A stretch of 64,000 nt of DNA, from assembly GCF_001641125.1 (NCBI RefSeq), contig NZ_LWLP01000001.1:2280715-2344714 (forward strand), written 5' to 3'. Shown here piece by piece: positions 24,601 to 34,731 of the stretch (the stretch's first letter is position 1; each line of letters starts with the position of its first letter). Below the pieces are notes generated by a model that worked only from the letters and a program-made list of their open reading frames with translations, ran no database searches and had not been told where the DNA came from. Position numbers and translations under genes: made by a program. This stretch comes from Arthrobacter sp. OY3WO11 (GTDB lineage Bacteria > Actinomycetota > Actinomycetes > Actinomycetales > Micrococcaceae).

Positions 24601-26267
24601 CCGCTGCACCGGAGCCCGCCGCCGGGGGAACATTGCCGGCCGGCGGGGCCATGCGGGTCATGGGCGCGGAAACCGAATACGGCATCCACGCCCCGTCCGC
24701 ACCCTCGGCCAACGCCACCATGATGAGCGCCAGGGTGGTCCAGGCCTATGCACAGGTAACCCGCCAGCGCGCCGCCGGCGGTGCCGAGACCCGCTGGGAC
24801 TACACGGACGAGGAGCCGCTCCATGACGCCCGCGGCTGGACAGTGGACCGCAGTTCCGCCCACCCAAGCCAGCTGACGGACCAGCCGCCGGTACTCGATG
24901 CGGAGGCGGTGGCGCTGGCCTACGGCCGCGAAGAACTTGAACTCGACGGCCAGGACGAGTCCGGGACACTCCTGATGAACATGGTCCTGGGTAACGGTGC
25001 ACGGCTGTATGTGGACCACGCCCACCCCGAGTACTCCAGCCCGGAGGTCACCAATCCCCGCGATGCCGTGAGGTGGGATGCGGCCGGCGACCTGGTGGCG
25101 CTGGCCGCCGTTCGCCGCCTGGCGGCAGATCCGGACCTTCCGCCGATCAATCTCTACAAGAACAACACGGACAACAAATCCGTTTCCTACGGCTCCCACG
25201 AGAACTACCTCATGCCGCGCTCCGTGCCCTTCGGCGATATTGTGCGCGGGCTGACGCCTTTCTTCGTCAGCCGGCAAATCATGTGCGGGTCGGGCCGTAT
25301 GGGCATCGGCCAGGACGCCTCAACGCCGGGATACCAGATCAGCCAGCGCGCGGATTTCTTCGAGGCCGAAGTAGGGCTGGAAACCACCATCCGCCGGCCC
25401 ATTATCAACACCCGGGATGAGCCGCATGCCACAGCGGACAAGTACCGGCGGCTCCACGTCATCATCGGGGATGCCAACCTGAGCCAAGTCTCCAACTACC
25501 TGAAGTTCGGAACCACGGCGATGGTGCTCAGCCTCATCGAGGCAGGATTGGCGCCGAAGGTCGAAGTCTACGAGCCGGTCGCCGCACTCCAGGCGGTGAG
25601 CCACGACACCACGCTCACCGCCACGCTGCGGCTGCTCGACGGCAGGCGGGTCACCGCCTTGGACCTGCAGTGGATGTATCACGAGGCCGCTGCCAAGCTG
25701 GCCCAGGACACCGGTGTAGGAGACAAGGTGGACGGCGACGGACACACACATGATGTCCTGGAACGCTGGGCCACCGTCCTCACCCAGCTCGACAACGACC
25801 GGGCCGCTGCCGCTTCCTCGGTGGAATGGCTGGCAAAGCTGTCTCTGCTCGACGGATACCGTGAACGTGACGGGCTGGAATGGAACGATGCCCGGCTGGG
25901 CCTCGTTGACCTCCAATGGGCTGACATCAGGCCGGAAAAAGGTCTGTACTACCGGTTCCTCGCCAGGAACCGGATGCAGAGGATCCTTGAAGACGCGGCC
26001 ATTGCAGGAGCAGTTTCCGAACCGCCCGCGGACACCCGGGCATTCTTCCGCGGCAGATGCGTCAGCAGCTTCGGCAAGGATGTGGTGGGCGCCAGTTGGG
26101 ACTCCGTCATCTTCGACGTCCCGGGGTACGGGCGGCTCCAGCGCGTGCCCACCAGGGAACCCCTCCGGGGAACGAAAGCCCTGACCGGCGCGTTATTCGA
26201 ACGCTACCGGGAGGCGGGCCCGTTCCTGGCAGAGCTTCTGGGACATAACGCTCCGCCTGCGGCGTAA
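24597..26267 (+). CDS. dop: Deamidase of Pup / depupylase
   Basis: 556 residues, a carboxylate-amine ligase fold related to glutamine synthetase. The N-terminus carries [10 protein letters not shown], with the metal-binding glutamate. The long insert rich in acidic residues and [12 protein letters not shown] (about 70-110) is the Dop-loop that tells it apart from Paf[19 protein letters not shown] and [11 protein letters not shown] are the conserved ATP/Pup-binding stretches. Dop deamidates the C-terminal Gln of Pup to Glu and removes Pup from targets. Translationally coupled to arc by ATGA. Confidence 0.96.
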   Translation: MTAAPEPAAGGTLPAGGAMRVMGAETEYGIHAPSAPSANATMMSARVVQAYAQVTRQRAAGGAETRWDYTDEEPLHDARGWTVDRSSAHPSQLTDQPPVLDAEAVALAYGREELELDGQDESGTLLMNMVLGNGARLYVDHAHPEYSSPEVTNPRDAVRWDAAGDLVALAAVRRLAADPDLPPINLYKNNTDNKSVSYGSHENYLMPRSVPFGDIVRGLTPFFVSRQIMCGSGRMGIGQDASTPGYQISQRADFFEAEVGLETTIRRPIINTRDEPHATADKYRRLHVIIGDANLSQVSNYLKFGTTAMVLSLIEAGLAPKVEVYEPVAALQAVSHDTTLTATLRLLDGRRVTALDLQWMYHEAAAKLAQDTGVGDKVDGDGHTHDVLERWATVLTQLDNDRAAAASSVEWLAKLSLLDGYRERDGLEWNDARLGLVDLQWADIRPEKGLYYRFLARNRMQRILEDAAIAGAVSEPPADTRAFFRGRCVSSFGKDVVGASWDSVIFDVPGYGRLQRVPTREPLRGTKALTGALFERYREAGPFLAELLGHNAPPAA

Positions 26268-26352
26268 ACCGCCACCGGAAGCCCACACCGTGGCAGGATG
26301 GGCATATCGGAGGATCCGCCGGATCCGATGACGGATACAAGGAGGGGTAACA

Positions 26353-26556
26353 ATGGCAGGCCAGGAGCAGCAACAGCCGCAATCGCGCGACAGCCAGGTC
26401 GACGAGGACATTCCCGAGGCGCCGCCCGCGCCGCCGGAGGCACAGGCATCCGCATCGACTGAAGGCGTCGACGACCTTCTCGACGAGATCGACGGCGTCC
26501 TCGAATCCAATGCTGAAGAGTTCGTCCGGGCGTTCGTCCAAAAGGGCGGTCAGTAA
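26353..26556 (+). CDS. pup: Prokaryotic ubiquitin-like protein Pup
   Basis: 67 residues, intrinsically disordered in composition and ending in Gly-Gly-Gln. The terminal Gln must be deamidated by Dop before PafA can link Pup to lysines. There is one Lys (residue 64) next to the tail. The C-terminal half (DDLLDEIDGVLESNAEEFV) is the helix that binds the ATPase coiled coil. The N-terminal third, rich in Gln and Ser, is the threading initiator. A strong GGAGGGG site lies just before the ATG. Adjacent to dop and prcB. Confidence 0.97.
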   Translation: MAGQEQQQPQSRDSQVDEDIPEAPPAPPEAQASASTEGVDDLLDEIDGVLESNAEEFVRAFVQKGGQ

Positions 26557-26637
26557 CCCGGATTCGGAGGCTGGCGGAAGCCGCGGAAGGCCCGAATCTG
26601 TACCGACGTTGAAGGACCACGTTCAAGGAGTGCATGA

Positions 26638-27459
26638 GTGCAGGAATCAACCGCCAACCAGGTAGCCGCCAACGCCACCTCATCGTTTACCGAACACCTG
26701 CAACGGGACCGGCCCGAACTTCTTCCGTATAACCGGTCCCTCCAGGCAGGCGTGCCGGCGGCTGCCCCCTTGCAGGTTCCGCATGCCACCACCATTGTTG
26801 CCATGAGCTACGACGGCGGCGTGCTGATGGCGGGGGACAGGCGCGCCACCATGGGCAACATCATAGCCAGCAGGCACATCGAAAAAGTCTTCCCCGCCGA
26901 CCGCTACTCCGTCCTGGGGATCGCCGGGACTGCCGGAATAGCCATCGACCTGACCAGGTTGTTCCAGGTGGAACTTGAACACTACGAGAAAATCGAGGGC
27001 ACGCTCCTCAGCCTTGAAGGCAAAGCAAACCGGCTGGGCGCCATGATCAGAGGCAATCTTCCCCTCGCCATGCAGGGACTCGCCGTTGTGCCCCTCTTCG
27101 CCGGGTTCGACACCAGCGCCGGGGTTGGCAGGCTTTTCTCTTACGACGTCACCGGCGGCCGGTACGAAGAACGTGAACACCACACAGTGGGATCCGGCTC
27201 GGTCTTTGCCCGCGGTGCCCTGAAGAAGCTCTGGCGGCCCAACCTCACGGCGGCCGAAGCCGTCGCCGTCGCCGTTGAATCGCTGTACGATGCGGCCGAC
27301 GACGATTCGGCCACCGGCGGTCCCGACACCGTGCGGCAGCTGTGGCCCGTCATCTACACCGTGGACAGTTCGGGCGCGCGGCGGGTGCCGGACGCCGAAC
27401 TGGCCGCAGCATCGCGGAACGTGATCGAGGCGCGGACTATCGCCGGACGGGAGGCCTAA
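26638..27459 (+). CDS. prcB: 20S proteasome beta subunit
   Basis: 273 residues from a GTG with AAGGAG upstream; the overlapping ATG at 26634 is in another frame and is not used. The propeptide of 50 residues ends PHA, and autocleavage exposes Thr51 ([19 protein letters not shown]) as the nucleophile, with Asp and Lys/Arg partners following as in other N-terminal-nucleophile hydrolases. The subunits form the two inner heptameric rings of the 20S core. The stop is one base before the start of prcA. Confidence 0.97.
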   Translation: MQESTANQVAANATSSFTEHLQRDRPELLPYNRSLQAGVPAAAPLQVPHATTIVAMSYDGGVLMAGDRRATMGNIIASRHIEKVFPADRYSVLGIAGTAGIAIDLTRLFQVELEHYEKIEGTLLSLEGKANRLGAMIRGNLPLAMQGLAVVPLFAGFDTSAGVGRLFSYDVTGGRYEEREHHTVGSGSVFARGALKKLWRPNLTAAEAVAVAVESLYDAADDDSATGGPDTVRQLWPVIYTVDSSGARRVPDAELAAASRNVIEARTIAGREA

Positions 27460-27460
27460 G

Positions 27461-28171
27461 ATGACGCAGCAGTTCTATGTCTCACCCGAACAGCTAATGA
27501 AGGACCGCGCGGATTTTGCCCGGAAGGGCATCGCCCGCGGCCGGTCCGTCGTCGTCATCAGCTGCGAGGACGGAATCGCACTCGTCGCCGAGAACCCTTC
27601 TCCGTCCCTGCACAAGATCGGCGAGATCTACGACAAAATCGCGTTTGCCGCCGTCGGGAAATACAACGAATTCGAAAGCCTCCGCCAGGCCGGGGTCCGT
27701 TACGCCGATGTCCGTGGGTACTCCTACGACCGGGAGGACGTCACAGCCAGGGGACTGGCAAGCGTCTACGCTCAGAGCCTTGGAGCGGTGTTCACCGCTG
27801 AACAAAAGCCGTTTGAGGTGGAACTGGCGGTGGCAGAGGTCGGCGCCAGCCAGGCGGATGACCATCTCTACCGGCTGACTTTTGACGGCTCCATTGCTGA
27901 CGAGCACTCCTTTGTTGTGATGGGCGGCCAGGCAGACAAAGTCTCCTCCGTCATTGGTGAGGGCTGGCGCAGCTCACTGAACTTTGCAGACGCCGTGCGC
28001 CTGGCCATGACGGGCCTGGCTCCGGCCGGAGAGCCGGAAGAACAGGCAAAAGCACTTCCGGCAGGCGCGCTGGAAGTGGCAGTACTGGACCGGGAATCAG
28101 AAACCTCTCGCGGGTCCAGGCGCGCCTTCCGCAGGCTCAACGACGCGGACATCACTGCACTGCTGGCCTAG
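27461..28171 (+). CDS. prcA: 20S proteasome alpha subunit
   Basis: 236 residues. The N-terminus ([20 protein letters not shown]) is the gating segment of bacterial alpha subunits, followed by the H0 helix and the standard fold. No catalytic Thr is exposed. The outer heptameric rings control entry and bind the ATPase tails. The C-terminal about 45 residues are variable and acidic, and end with a helix ([12 protein letters not shown]). One base separates it from prcB and eleven from pafA, so prcB-prcA-pafA is one transcription unit. Confidence 0.97.
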   Translation: MTQQFYVSPEQLMKDRADFARKGIARGRSVVVISCEDGIALVAENPSPSLHKIGEIYDKIAFAAVGKYNEFESLRQAGVRYADVRGYSYDREDVTARGLASVYAQSLGAVFTAEQKPFEVELAVAEVGASQADDHLYRLTFDGSIADEHSFVVMGGQADKVSSVIGEGWRSSLNFADAVRLAMTGLAPAGEPEEQAKALPAGALEVAVLDRESETSRGSRRAFRRLNDADITALLA

Positions 28172-28182
28172 GAGGACAGGAC

Positions 28183-29547
28183 ATGGACAAGAGAATCTTC
28201 GGCATCGAAACCGAGTTCGGGATCTCATACTCGAGCCCGGACTCGAGGCCCCTTGCCCCCGAGGAAGTGGCCCGCTACCTTTTCCGCAAGGTGGTCAGCT
28301 GGGGGCGTTCGTCCAACGTGTTCCTGACCAACGGCTCCAGGCTTTACCTCGACGTGGGATCCCACCCGGAGTACGCCACCGCGGAATGCGACGACCTGGC
28401 GCAGCTCATTGCCCACGACAGGGCGGGAGAGCTCATCCTCGACGATCTCGTGGACGAGGCACAGGCCCGGCTCGCAGCCGAAGGCTTCAACGGAACGGTG
28501 TACCTCTTCAAGAACAACACCGACTCCGCCGGGAACTCCTACGGCAGCCACGAAAACTACCTCATTCCACGCCGCGGGGAGTTCTCCCGGCTGGCCGAGA
28601 TCCTGATCCCGTTCCTGGTCACCCGTCAGCTGATCGCCGGCGCCGGAAAGATCCTGAAGACACCCCACGGCGCCACATACGCGTTCTCCCAGCGGGCTGA
28701 CCACATCTGGGAGGGTGTTTCCTCCGCCACCACCAGGTCGCGTCCCATCATCAACACACGCGACGAGCCGCATGCTGACGCCGAGTTCTACCGCCGCCTC
28801 CATGTCATTGTGGGGGACTCGAACATGTCCGAAGCCACGGCCCTGATGAAGATCGGCACAGTGGACCTGGTCCTGCGCATGATCGAGGCCGGAGTAATCA
28901 TGCGCGACATGCGGATGGAAAACCCCATTCGCAGCATCCGCGAAATCTCCCATGACCTCAGCGGCCGGGCATTGGTCCGGCTGGCCAACGGACGCCAGCT
29001 CACCGCCCTCGAAATCCAGCAGGAATACCTGACCAAAGTCACGGCATTCGTCAAGGAGCACGGCCCGCACAACCCGCACGTCCCGCTCATCCTCGACCTG
29101 TGGGAGCGAACGTTGAAGGCCATCGAGAGCGGCGACTTCCGCGGGATCGACACCGAAATCGACTGGGCCATCAAGAAAAAGCTCATGGACAAGTACCGTG
29201 AACGCCACGGCCTGGGGCTGGACGCCCCGCGGATAGCCCAGCTGGACCTCACCTACCATGACATCTCCCGCAGCCGCGGCCTTTACTACCTGCTGCAGTC
29301 ACGCGGTGCGGTGCGGCGGATCGTGGACGACACAGTCATCAAGGACGCCGTGGACGTCCCGCCGCAGACCACACGGGCCAAGCTCCGCGGAGACTTCGTG
29401 CGCCGTGCCCAAGAACTGGGACGGGATTACACCGTTGACTGGGTCCACCTGAAGCTGAACGACAGGGCTCACCAGACGATCCTGTGCAAGGACCCCTTCC
29501 GCAACGTCGACGAGCGCGTGGATGCCCTCCTTGACTCTATGGGCTGA
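28183..29547 (+). CDS. pafA: Pup-protein ligase
   Basis: 454 residues, a homologue of Dop without the Dop-loop. The N-terminus has [12 protein letters not shown] with the metal-binding Glu. [30 protein letters not shown] and [19 protein letters not shown] follow in the order typical of the family. PafA phosphorylates the C-terminal Glu of deamidated Pup with ATP and joins it to substrate lysines. The start follows AGGAGG by seven bases. Last of the proteasome core genes. Confidence 0.97.
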   Translation: MDKRIFGIETEFGISYSSPDSRPLAPEEVARYLFRKVVSWGRSSNVFLTNGSRLYLDVGSHPEYATAECDDLAQLIAHDRAGELILDDLVDEAQARLAAEGFNGTVYLFKNNTDSAGNSYGSHENYLIPRRGEFSRLAEILIPFLVTRQLIAGAGKILKTPHGATYAFSQRADHIWEGVSSATTRSRPIINTRDEPHADAEFYRRLHVIVGDSNMSEATALMKIGTVDLVLRMIEAGVIMRDMRMENPIRSIREISHDLSGRALVRLANGRQLTALEIQQEYLTKVTAFVKEHGPHNPHVPLILDLWERTLKAIESGDFRGIDTEIDWAIKKKLMDKYRERHGLGLDAPRIAQLDLTYHDISRSRGLYYLLQSRGAVRRIVDDTVIKDAVDVPPQTTRAKLRGDFVRRAQELGRDYTVDWVHLKLNDRAHQTILCKDPFRNVDERVDALLDSMG

Positions 29548-29658
29548 CACCCAGCTTCAGGGGCTATTCTGGATAGGGCCCTTTAGAGGGACCCCGCGAT
29601 GCCGGCCGCTGCCATGCGGAACATCGCATCCACCCTGCCCCGACGAAAGTTTTCTTAC

Positions 29659-30621
29659 GTGCGCCGACTACTAGCAATCCTTCTTCCCGGTCTGCTGTTG
29701 CTGACCGCCTGCGGCGGTTCAACCGCAGAGCCGGAACCCACCAGCGTATCCGCCGGCGAGACTGCCAAGTTCGACTCCCTCAAACTGACCGACAACGGGG
29801 ACAAGAAAGCCCCCGGTGTGGAATTCACCAAGCCGTTGGAAGTGGCAGAGCCCACCATCAAGGTCATCACCGAGGGCAGCGGTGAGGCGGTGAAGGCAAA
29901 CCAGATCGCCAACATCTCCATCCTGGCGCTCAACGGCACTGACGGCAGTACCCTTGAGGACACCTTTCCCGGCGAGCCCGAGCCCCTTGAGCTCAACGAT
30001 GAACTGAAGACCAGCAGCGAGGTTATCTACAACGCGTTTGTTGGCGCCAAGGTTGGTTCCAGCCTGGCCCTGGCTGTCCCCGGGCAGCAGAGTGCACCTG
30101 CCCCGAGCCCCTCGGACGGAGCCAGCCCCAGCCCGTCCCCTGCGGCGCAGCCCACCCAGCTGTTGATCATCAAGGTCCTGTCCGCCGAGGACGTTGCTCC
30201 CGTACTGGAAAAGCCTGAGGGCGAAACCGTCACTCCGCCGGCAGGACTGCCAACCGTGTCCGAAAAGGACGGGATCCCCGAGATCAACGTCGAGGGTGTG
30301 GCTGCCCCGACCGCACTGGTTTCCCAGGATCTCATCAAGGGCAACGGCGCCACCGTGAAGGAAACCGACACCCTCACCGTGAACTACGTGGGCGTCACCC
30401 TTGAGGGCGGCACCAAATTCGACTCGAGCTTTGACCGCGGCGAACCCGCGAGCTTCCCGCTCACCGGCGTCATCAAGGGTTGGACCCAGGGCCTTGCCGG
30501 CAAGACGGTAGGCTCCCGCGTCCTCCTGGTCATCCCTAAGGATCTTGCCTACGGCGACGCCGGACAGGGCGAGGCCAAGGGAGACCTGGTGTTCGTGGTG
30601 GACATCCTCGGGGCTAAGTAG
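29659..30621 (+). CDS. FKBP-type peptidyl-prolyl isomerase lipoprotein
   Basis: 320 residues if the GTG at 29659 is used; an ATG at 29599 with a fair RBS would add 20 residues before the signal. The signal ends in a lipobox (LLTACGG). There are two FKBP-like halves. The first (about 80-180) has lost the recognisable active-site residues, with a Pro/Ser/Ala linker of about 25 residues after it. The second (about 215-320) has VNYVGVTLEGGTKFDSSFD and SRVLLVIPKDLAYG and looks active. The likely role is folding of exported proteins at the outer face of the membrane. A close family member (cytosolic) lies next to it. Confidence 0.9.
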   Translation: MRRLLAILLPGLLLLTACGGSTAEPEPTSVSAGETAKFDSLKLTDNGDKKAPGVEFTKPLEVAEPTIKVITEGSGEAVKANQIANISILALNGTDGSTLEDTFPGEPEPLELNDELKTSSEVIYNAFVGAKVGSSLALAVPGQQSAPAPSPSDGASPSPSPAAQPTQLLIIKVLSAEDVAPVLEKPEGETVTPPAGLPTVSEKDGIPEINVEGVAAPTALVSQDLIKGNGATVKETDTLTVNYVGVTLEGGTKFDSSFDRGEPASFPLTGVIKGWTQGLAGKTVGSRVLLVIPKDLAYGDAGQGEAKGDLVFVVDILGAK

Positions 30622-30730
30622 CAACACTTACTGTCGAAGCACCACCGGTTGCCGCCACGCCGTGGCCGGCCAGCGGCTGCATCGACCGGCAGCACAGATA
30701 AAAGCAGCACAGACATCAAAAGGAGAAACC

Positions 30731-31126
30731 ATGTCATTCGGTCAGCGCGAATTCGACCGCCAGAAGCCCGAAATCGATTTCCCGGAGGGTGACGTCCCCA
30801 CCGAGCTGGTCATCACCGACCTCATTGAGGGCGACGGACGCGAAGCCAAGGCCGGCGACACCGTCTCCACCCACTACGTCGGCGTGGCCTGGTCCACCGG
30901 CGAAGAGTTCGACGCCTCCTGGGGCCGGGGAGCGCCGCTGGACTTCCGCGTTGGCGTCGGCCAGGTCATCCAGGGCTGGGACCAAGGTCTGCTGGGCATG
31001 AAGGTGGGCGGCCGCCGCCGCCTGGAGATCCCCTCGGAGCTGGCCTACGGCTCCCGCGGCGCCGGCGGAGCCATCGCTCCGAACGAAGCTCTGATCTTCG
31101 TGGTGGACCTGGTAGGAGTCCGCTAA
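30731..31126 (+). CDS. FKBP-type peptidyl-prolyl cis-trans isomerase (cytosolic)
   Basis: 131 residues from the ATG at 30731 after AAAAGGAG; longer in-frame codons from 30545 belong to the previous gene. It is a single FKBP domain with THYVGVAWSTGEEFDASWGRG, GQVIQGWDQGLLGMKVGGRR and IPSELAYGSRG, including the Asp, Phe and Tyr/Trp residues of the active pocket. No signal peptide. It accelerates proline isomerisation during folding. A very strong terminator follows 22 bases after its stop, so the pafA-FKBP run ends here. Confidence 0.94.
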   Translation: MSFGQREFDRQKPEIDFPEGDVPTELVITDLIEGDGREAKAGDTVSTHYVGVAWSTGEEFDASWGRGAPLDFRVGVGQVIQGWDQGLLGMKVGGRRRLEIPSELAYGSRGAGGAIAPNEALIFVVDLVGVR

Positions 31127-31147
31127 AGGATTACCGGTGCCGTCAAG

Positions 31148-31193
31148 AGCGCGGCAGCATCAGGACGCAAAATCCTGGTGCTGCCGCGCTTTC
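31148..31193 (+). terminator. Strong terminator after the proteasome/FKBP run
   Basis: An 18-bp stem (31148-31165 with 31173-31190) with a single T-G wobble and a 7-base loop (CGCAAAA), followed by TTT. It separates the FKBP gene from pafBC. Confidence 0.9.
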
Positions 31194-31228
31194 TGCGTTC
31201 CGCCGCGGACTTTAGTAACGTAACCAGA

Positions 31229-33208
31229 GTGCCCGTATCCCGTACTGAACGCCTCCTCAACCTGCTGATCGCACTCCTGAACACCCGGTATGGGTTGCGC
31301 CGCCGTGAGCTGCGCGAAAAGGTTTACCACGATTCTTCCGGGAATGACGTGGCTTTCGGCCGGATGTTCGAACGGGACAAAAACGATTTGCGCCAGTTCG
31401 GTTTCGAGGTGGAAACCCTGACGGACATGGGGTGGAGCGAGGATGATCCTGCCACCACCCGCTACCGCATCGGCAAAGAATCCAACCGCCTTCCGGATGT
31501 CCAGCTGGGGCCGGACGAATGGACTGTGCTCCTCCTGGCCTCTCAGCTTTGGGAGCGTGCCGCCCTTGGCACTGCCGCTCAGAGCGCCCTCCGGAAACTC
31601 CAGGCGTCAGGTCGGCTGGCCGACGTCGCCCTGCCCGCCGGCGTCCAGCCGCGCATCAAGCCGGCAGGACAGGCCTTCGACGACCTGGTCTCTGCACTGC
31701 ACGCCCGGCACCCGGTCACCTTCACATACCTTGCGGGCAGCACAGGCAACGAGGAGCTGCGGACAGTGGAGCCGTGGGGCCTGGGGAGCCGGTTTGGCCA
31801 GTGGTACCTGGTGGGCCATGACCGTGCCCGGGAAGCGCCGCGCCACTTCCGTCTTTCCCGGATCACCAGTGCTGTCACAACCCTGGACAGGGAGCTGTAT
31901 ACGCCGCCGGCGGACTTCAACGTACGCCGGGAGCTGGACCGCCTCCCTGAACTGCCGCTGCGCAGCGCCGTCGTGGACGTCCGCGAAGGAAAGCTGCTGG
32001 CACTGCGGCGGCGCAGTTCCGCGGAGGGCGGCTCGGCCGGCCGGCCTGAGGCCGGCTACGAGCGGCTGTCCGTGCAGTACAGGGACCCCGAGGCGCTGGC
32101 TGAGGAAGTCGCCTCCTACGGACCGGACGCGCTGGCCGTAGCCCCGCCTGAGCTTGTGGCTGCCGTCCTTCGCAGGCTGTGCGCGGCTGCGGAGTTCAGC
32201 GCTGAACCTGAGCCTCCGTACAGCTTCGGCGCTGCCCGGGCCGCTGCTGTCCGCAAGCGCACGTCCGAGGACCAGCTCAAGCGGATGCTTCAGCTGGTGC
32301 CCTTCCTGGTGCACAACCAGGGCCTGCACATCCAGGACGTGGCAGATCGGTTCGGCATCACCAGGAAGGAGTTGGAGGACGATCTGCAGATCCTGATCTG
32401 CTCCGGCCTGCCGGAGGGATACCCGGACGATCTCCTGGACATCCACTGGGACGACGACCATGTGTACATCACCCAGGACCTGGACCTCACAAAACCTGTC
32501 CGCTTCACTGTGGAGGAGGCCTGCGCCCTCCTGGCCGGGCTGGAGACGCTGAACGGGCTGCCGGAAGTGGCCGAGGGCGGCGCACTGGAATCGGTGACCC
32601 TGAAGCTGCTGGCGGCCGCGGGTGAAGAAGGCCTCCGCGCGGCATCCCTTGCCGGGCCGGAAGTGGCGCCCGCCGACGCTGCCACCCACGCCACCGTCAG
32701 GCGGGCCATCGAATCCCGCTCCCAGCTTCGCCTCCGGTACCTTTCGCCGCAGCGGGACACCATCACCGAGCGGGACGTGGACCCGTTCCGCCTGTATTCA
32801 CTGGACAGCACCTGGTACTTTGAGGCCTACTGTCACCTGGTGCGCGGCCTCCGGAACTTCCGCCTGGACCGTGTCCAGGAAGTCCGCCCGAACGGTGCTC
32901 CCGTCCCGGACGGCATCACGCCCGCCGAAGGAGTCCCTGCCAGGCTGTTCACCGCCAGCGACGACGACACCACCGTTACCGTCCAGCTCACCCGGCAGGG
33001 GAGGGGGCTGGCAGATGACTATTACGCGGAACGCACCGCAGAGTTGCCCGACGGCGGACTGGTGGCCGAGATCCGGTTCGGCACGACGGACTGGCTGCCG
33101 ATGTTCGTGGCCCAGCATGGCGGTTCTGCCAGGATACTGGCACCAGTTGAGCTGGCGGAGGCGTCCCGCATGTGGTTGGCGGCATCCCTGGCCAGGTACG
33201 GCGGCTAG
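31229..33208 (+). CDS. pafBC: Single-chain PafBC transcription activator (two HTH-WYL units)
   Basis: 659 residues from the GTG at 31229; a longer frame from 31178 runs back through the terminator. Two similar halves are seen. PafB-like: N-terminal winged HTH (SRTERLLNLLIALLNTRYGL), then a WYL domain with WYLVGHDR at about 192. PafC-like: a second HTH (LLQLVPFLVHNQGLHIQDVADRFGI, split here by family comparison, about 350-390) and a second WYL-like region (STWYFEAYCHLVRGLRNFRLDR). In mycobacteria these are two genes. PafBC activates DNA-damage genes independently of LexA, the WYL domain sensing a nucleic-acid signal. The single-chain form is known in Arthrobacter. Confidence 0.94.
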   Translation: MPVSRTERLLNLLIALLNTRYGLRRRELREKVYHDSSGNDVAFGRMFERDKNDLRQFGFEVETLTDMGWSEDDPATTRYRIGKESNRLPDVQLGPDEWTVLLLASQLWERAALGTAAQSALRKLQASGRLADVALPAGVQPRIKPAGQAFDDLVSALHARHPVTFTYLAGSTGNEELRTVEPWGLGSRFGQWYLVGHDRAREAPRHFRLSRITSAVTTLDRELYTPPADFNVRRELDRLPELPLRSAVVDVREGKLLALRRRSSAEGGSAGRPEAGYERLSVQYRDPEALAEEVASYGPDALAVAPPELVAAVLRRLCAAAEFSAEPEPPYSFGAARAAAVRKRTSEDQLKRMLQLVPFLVHNQGLHIQDVADRFGITRKELEDDLQILICSGLPEGYPDDLLDIHWDDDHVYITQDLDLTKPVRFTVEEACALLAGLETLNGLPEVAEGGALESVTLKLLAAAGEEGLRAASLAGPEVAPADAATHATVRRAIESRSQLRLRYLSPQRDTITERDVDPFRLYSLDSTWYFEAYCHLVRGLRNFRLDRVQEVRPNGAPVPDGITPAEGVPARLFTASDDDTTVTVQLTRQGRGLADDYYAERTAELPDGGLVAEIRFGTTDWLPMFVAQHGGSARILAPVELAEASRMWLAASLARYGG

Positions 33209-33218
33209 ACTTCTCAGC

Positions 33219-33563
33219 ATGCCTTGGTGGTCCTGGATCCTGATATGGGTGGCGCTCGTTGCGCTCTCACTGCTCTTCTATGTCCTGTTGGGCATTCGCC
33301 TGTTCCGCCAGTTCATGGCAACAGTCAAGGATTTGGGGGCCGCCGGCGATAAGCTGGGGCACCTGGGCCCTATGGATGTGCCGGATGCTGCAGATCCGGC
33401 AACGCCCCCTCCGGGTGCAGCGGTTTTTGCCTCGCCCACGCTCATGCGACATGATTACGAGGCATCCAAGTCGTCCCGACGGGAAATGCGCCGCCTGCGA
33501 CGTGTGCAGCGCAAGAAAGACCGGGGCCAGCCGCAGGCGCTCGGCGATCTCGACTTTACTTAG
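33219..33563 (+). CDS. Small membrane protein between pafBC and tatA
   Basis: 114 residues from the ATG at 33219. One membrane segment (WILIWVALVALSLLFYVLLGI) near the N-terminus is followed by a basic, helical cytoplasmic tail (SSRREMRRLRRVQRKKDRG). No known domain. The position between pafBC and tatA is, as I recall, kept in Arthrobacter relatives, which supports it as a real gene. No function assigned. Confidence 0.75.
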   Translation: MPWWSWILIWVALVALSLLFYVLLGIRLFRQFMATVKDLGAAGDKLGHLGPMDVPDAADPATPPPGAAVFASPTLMRHDYEASKSSRREMRRLRRVQRKKDRGQPQALGDLDFT

Positions 33564-33595
33564 AAGTAAAATGTACTTAGATGAAAGGATTTCCC

Positions 33596-33868
33596 GTGGG
33601 AAGACTGTTTGATGGCCCCTGGCCCATCGTAATTATCATTGTTGTTGCTTTGCTTCTTTTTGCCGCACCGAAACTTCCGGCCATGGCACGCAGCCTTGGA
33701 CAGTCCATGCGGATCATCAAGTCCGAGGTCAAGGAAATGAAGAACGACGGCAAGCCCGAGTCCACCGACGCCTCTGGCCCGGTGGAAGGAACCATCGTCA
33801 ACCACCCCAAGGCGAAGCCCGGCGAGCCGACCGACGGCACTGACGTTCCGCCGTCGAACCGCGCCTGA
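33596..33868 (+). CDS. tatA: Sec-independent translocase subunit TatA
   Basis: 90 residues from a GTG with GAAAGGA eight bases upstream. An ATG 15 bases earlier would add five residues but leaves no RBS. A single N-terminal membrane helix (PWPIVIIIVVALLLFAAPKLP) is followed by an amphipathic helix (MARSLGQSMRIIKSEVKEM), the classic TatA layout, then a disordered acidic and Pro-rich tail. TatA oligomerises to form the passage for folded proteins. tatC follows after six bases; no tatB gene is nearby, which is common in actinobacteria with TatB elsewhere. Confidence 0.95.
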   Translation: MGRLFDGPWPIVIIIVVALLLFAAPKLPAMARSLGQSMRIIKSEVKEMKNDGKPESTDASGPVEGTIVNHPKAKPGEPTDGTDVPPSNRA

Positions 33869-33874
33869 CCCCCA

Positions 33875-34711
33875 GTGGCACTGTCGCGGGCCCGTAAAGC
33901 CAATCCCGAGGGGCGGATGGCTCTTTGGGACCACCTCAAAGAGCTGAAAAACCGGCTGATCAAGTCGGCCATCGGCGTCGTCATTGGCGGCATCGGAGGA
34001 TGGATACTTTACGATCCGCTGCTGAAAGCCCTGGCCGATCCGGTCAACCGCATCTCCCAGCAGACGGGCGGGCTTTCGGCAATCAACTTTGGGACCATCG
34101 CGTCCCCCTTCGACTTCAAACTCCAGATGTCGCTGCTGATTGGCGTGGTGATTTCCAGCCCGATCTGGATCTACCAGTTGTGGGCCTTCATCACGCCCGG
34201 ACTCACATCCAAGGAGCGCCGGTACACGCTGGGGTACATGGCGGCTGCGGTCCCGCTGTTCCTGGCCGGCATCTGGGCAGGCTGGCTTGTGGTTCCGCAG
34301 GTGGTCCGGGCACTCACCCAGTTCACTCCGGACGGTTCGTCCAGTGTCATCGATGCGCGCACCTATATCGAGTTCGTCACCCGGATGGTTTTGGTGCTTG
34401 GTATCGCCTTTCTGGTGCCGGTGGTGCTGGTGGGCATCAACATGGCCGGCGTTATCTCAGGGCAGACCATCCTCAAGGCTTGGCGCATCACCGTGTTCCT
34501 GGTGTTCGTCCTCGCCGCCATTGCCGCTCCCGGCGCGGACGCCATTTCGATGTTCATGCTGGCAGGGCCACTTCTGGTGCTGTTCTTCGCCGCAATCGGT
34601 GTTTGCCTGATGAACGACAAGCGCCGGGCGCGCCGCGAGGCCAAGCGGGCAGCCGAAACGGACGCAACAGCAGACATCGCCACCCCGGGCAGTGAGCTGA
34701 AGAACCTCTAG
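33875..34711 (+). CDS. tatC: Sec-independent translocase subunit TatC
   Basis: 278 residues from a GTG six bases after tatA. Six membrane helices with the cytoplasmic N-terminal WDHLKELKNRLIKSA block that binds the twin-arginine signal, and the conserved Glu/Pro-rich first periplasmic region (SPFDFKLQMSLLIGVVISSPIWIYQLW). The C-terminal 30 residues are basic and cytoplasmic. It is the receptor of the Tat pathway and forms one operon with tatA. Confidence 0.96.
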   Translation: MALSRARKANPEGRMALWDHLKELKNRLIKSAIGVVIGGIGGWILYDPLLKALADPVNRISQQTGGLSAINFGTIASPFDFKLQMSLLIGVVISSPIWIYQLWAFITPGLTSKERRYTLGYMAAAVPLFLAGIWAGWLVVPQVVRALTQFTPDGSSSVIDARTYIEFVTRMVLVLGIAFLVPVVLVGINMAGVISGQTILKAWRITVFLVFVLAAIAAPGADAISMFMLAGPLLVLFFAAIGVCLMNDKRRARREAKRAAETDATADIATPGSELKNL

Positions 34712-34731
34712 GCGCCCGTTAGGCTTGGGGT

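Noticed and set aside
26634..26660. ATG start four bases before the prcB GTG
   Set aside because: It is in another frame and leads to a sequence unlike any proteasome propeptide.
29599..29658. Upstream ATG for the FKBP lipoprotein
   Set aside because: It has a fair RBS but would place 20 extra residues ahead of a normal lipoprotein signal. Kept only as an alternative.
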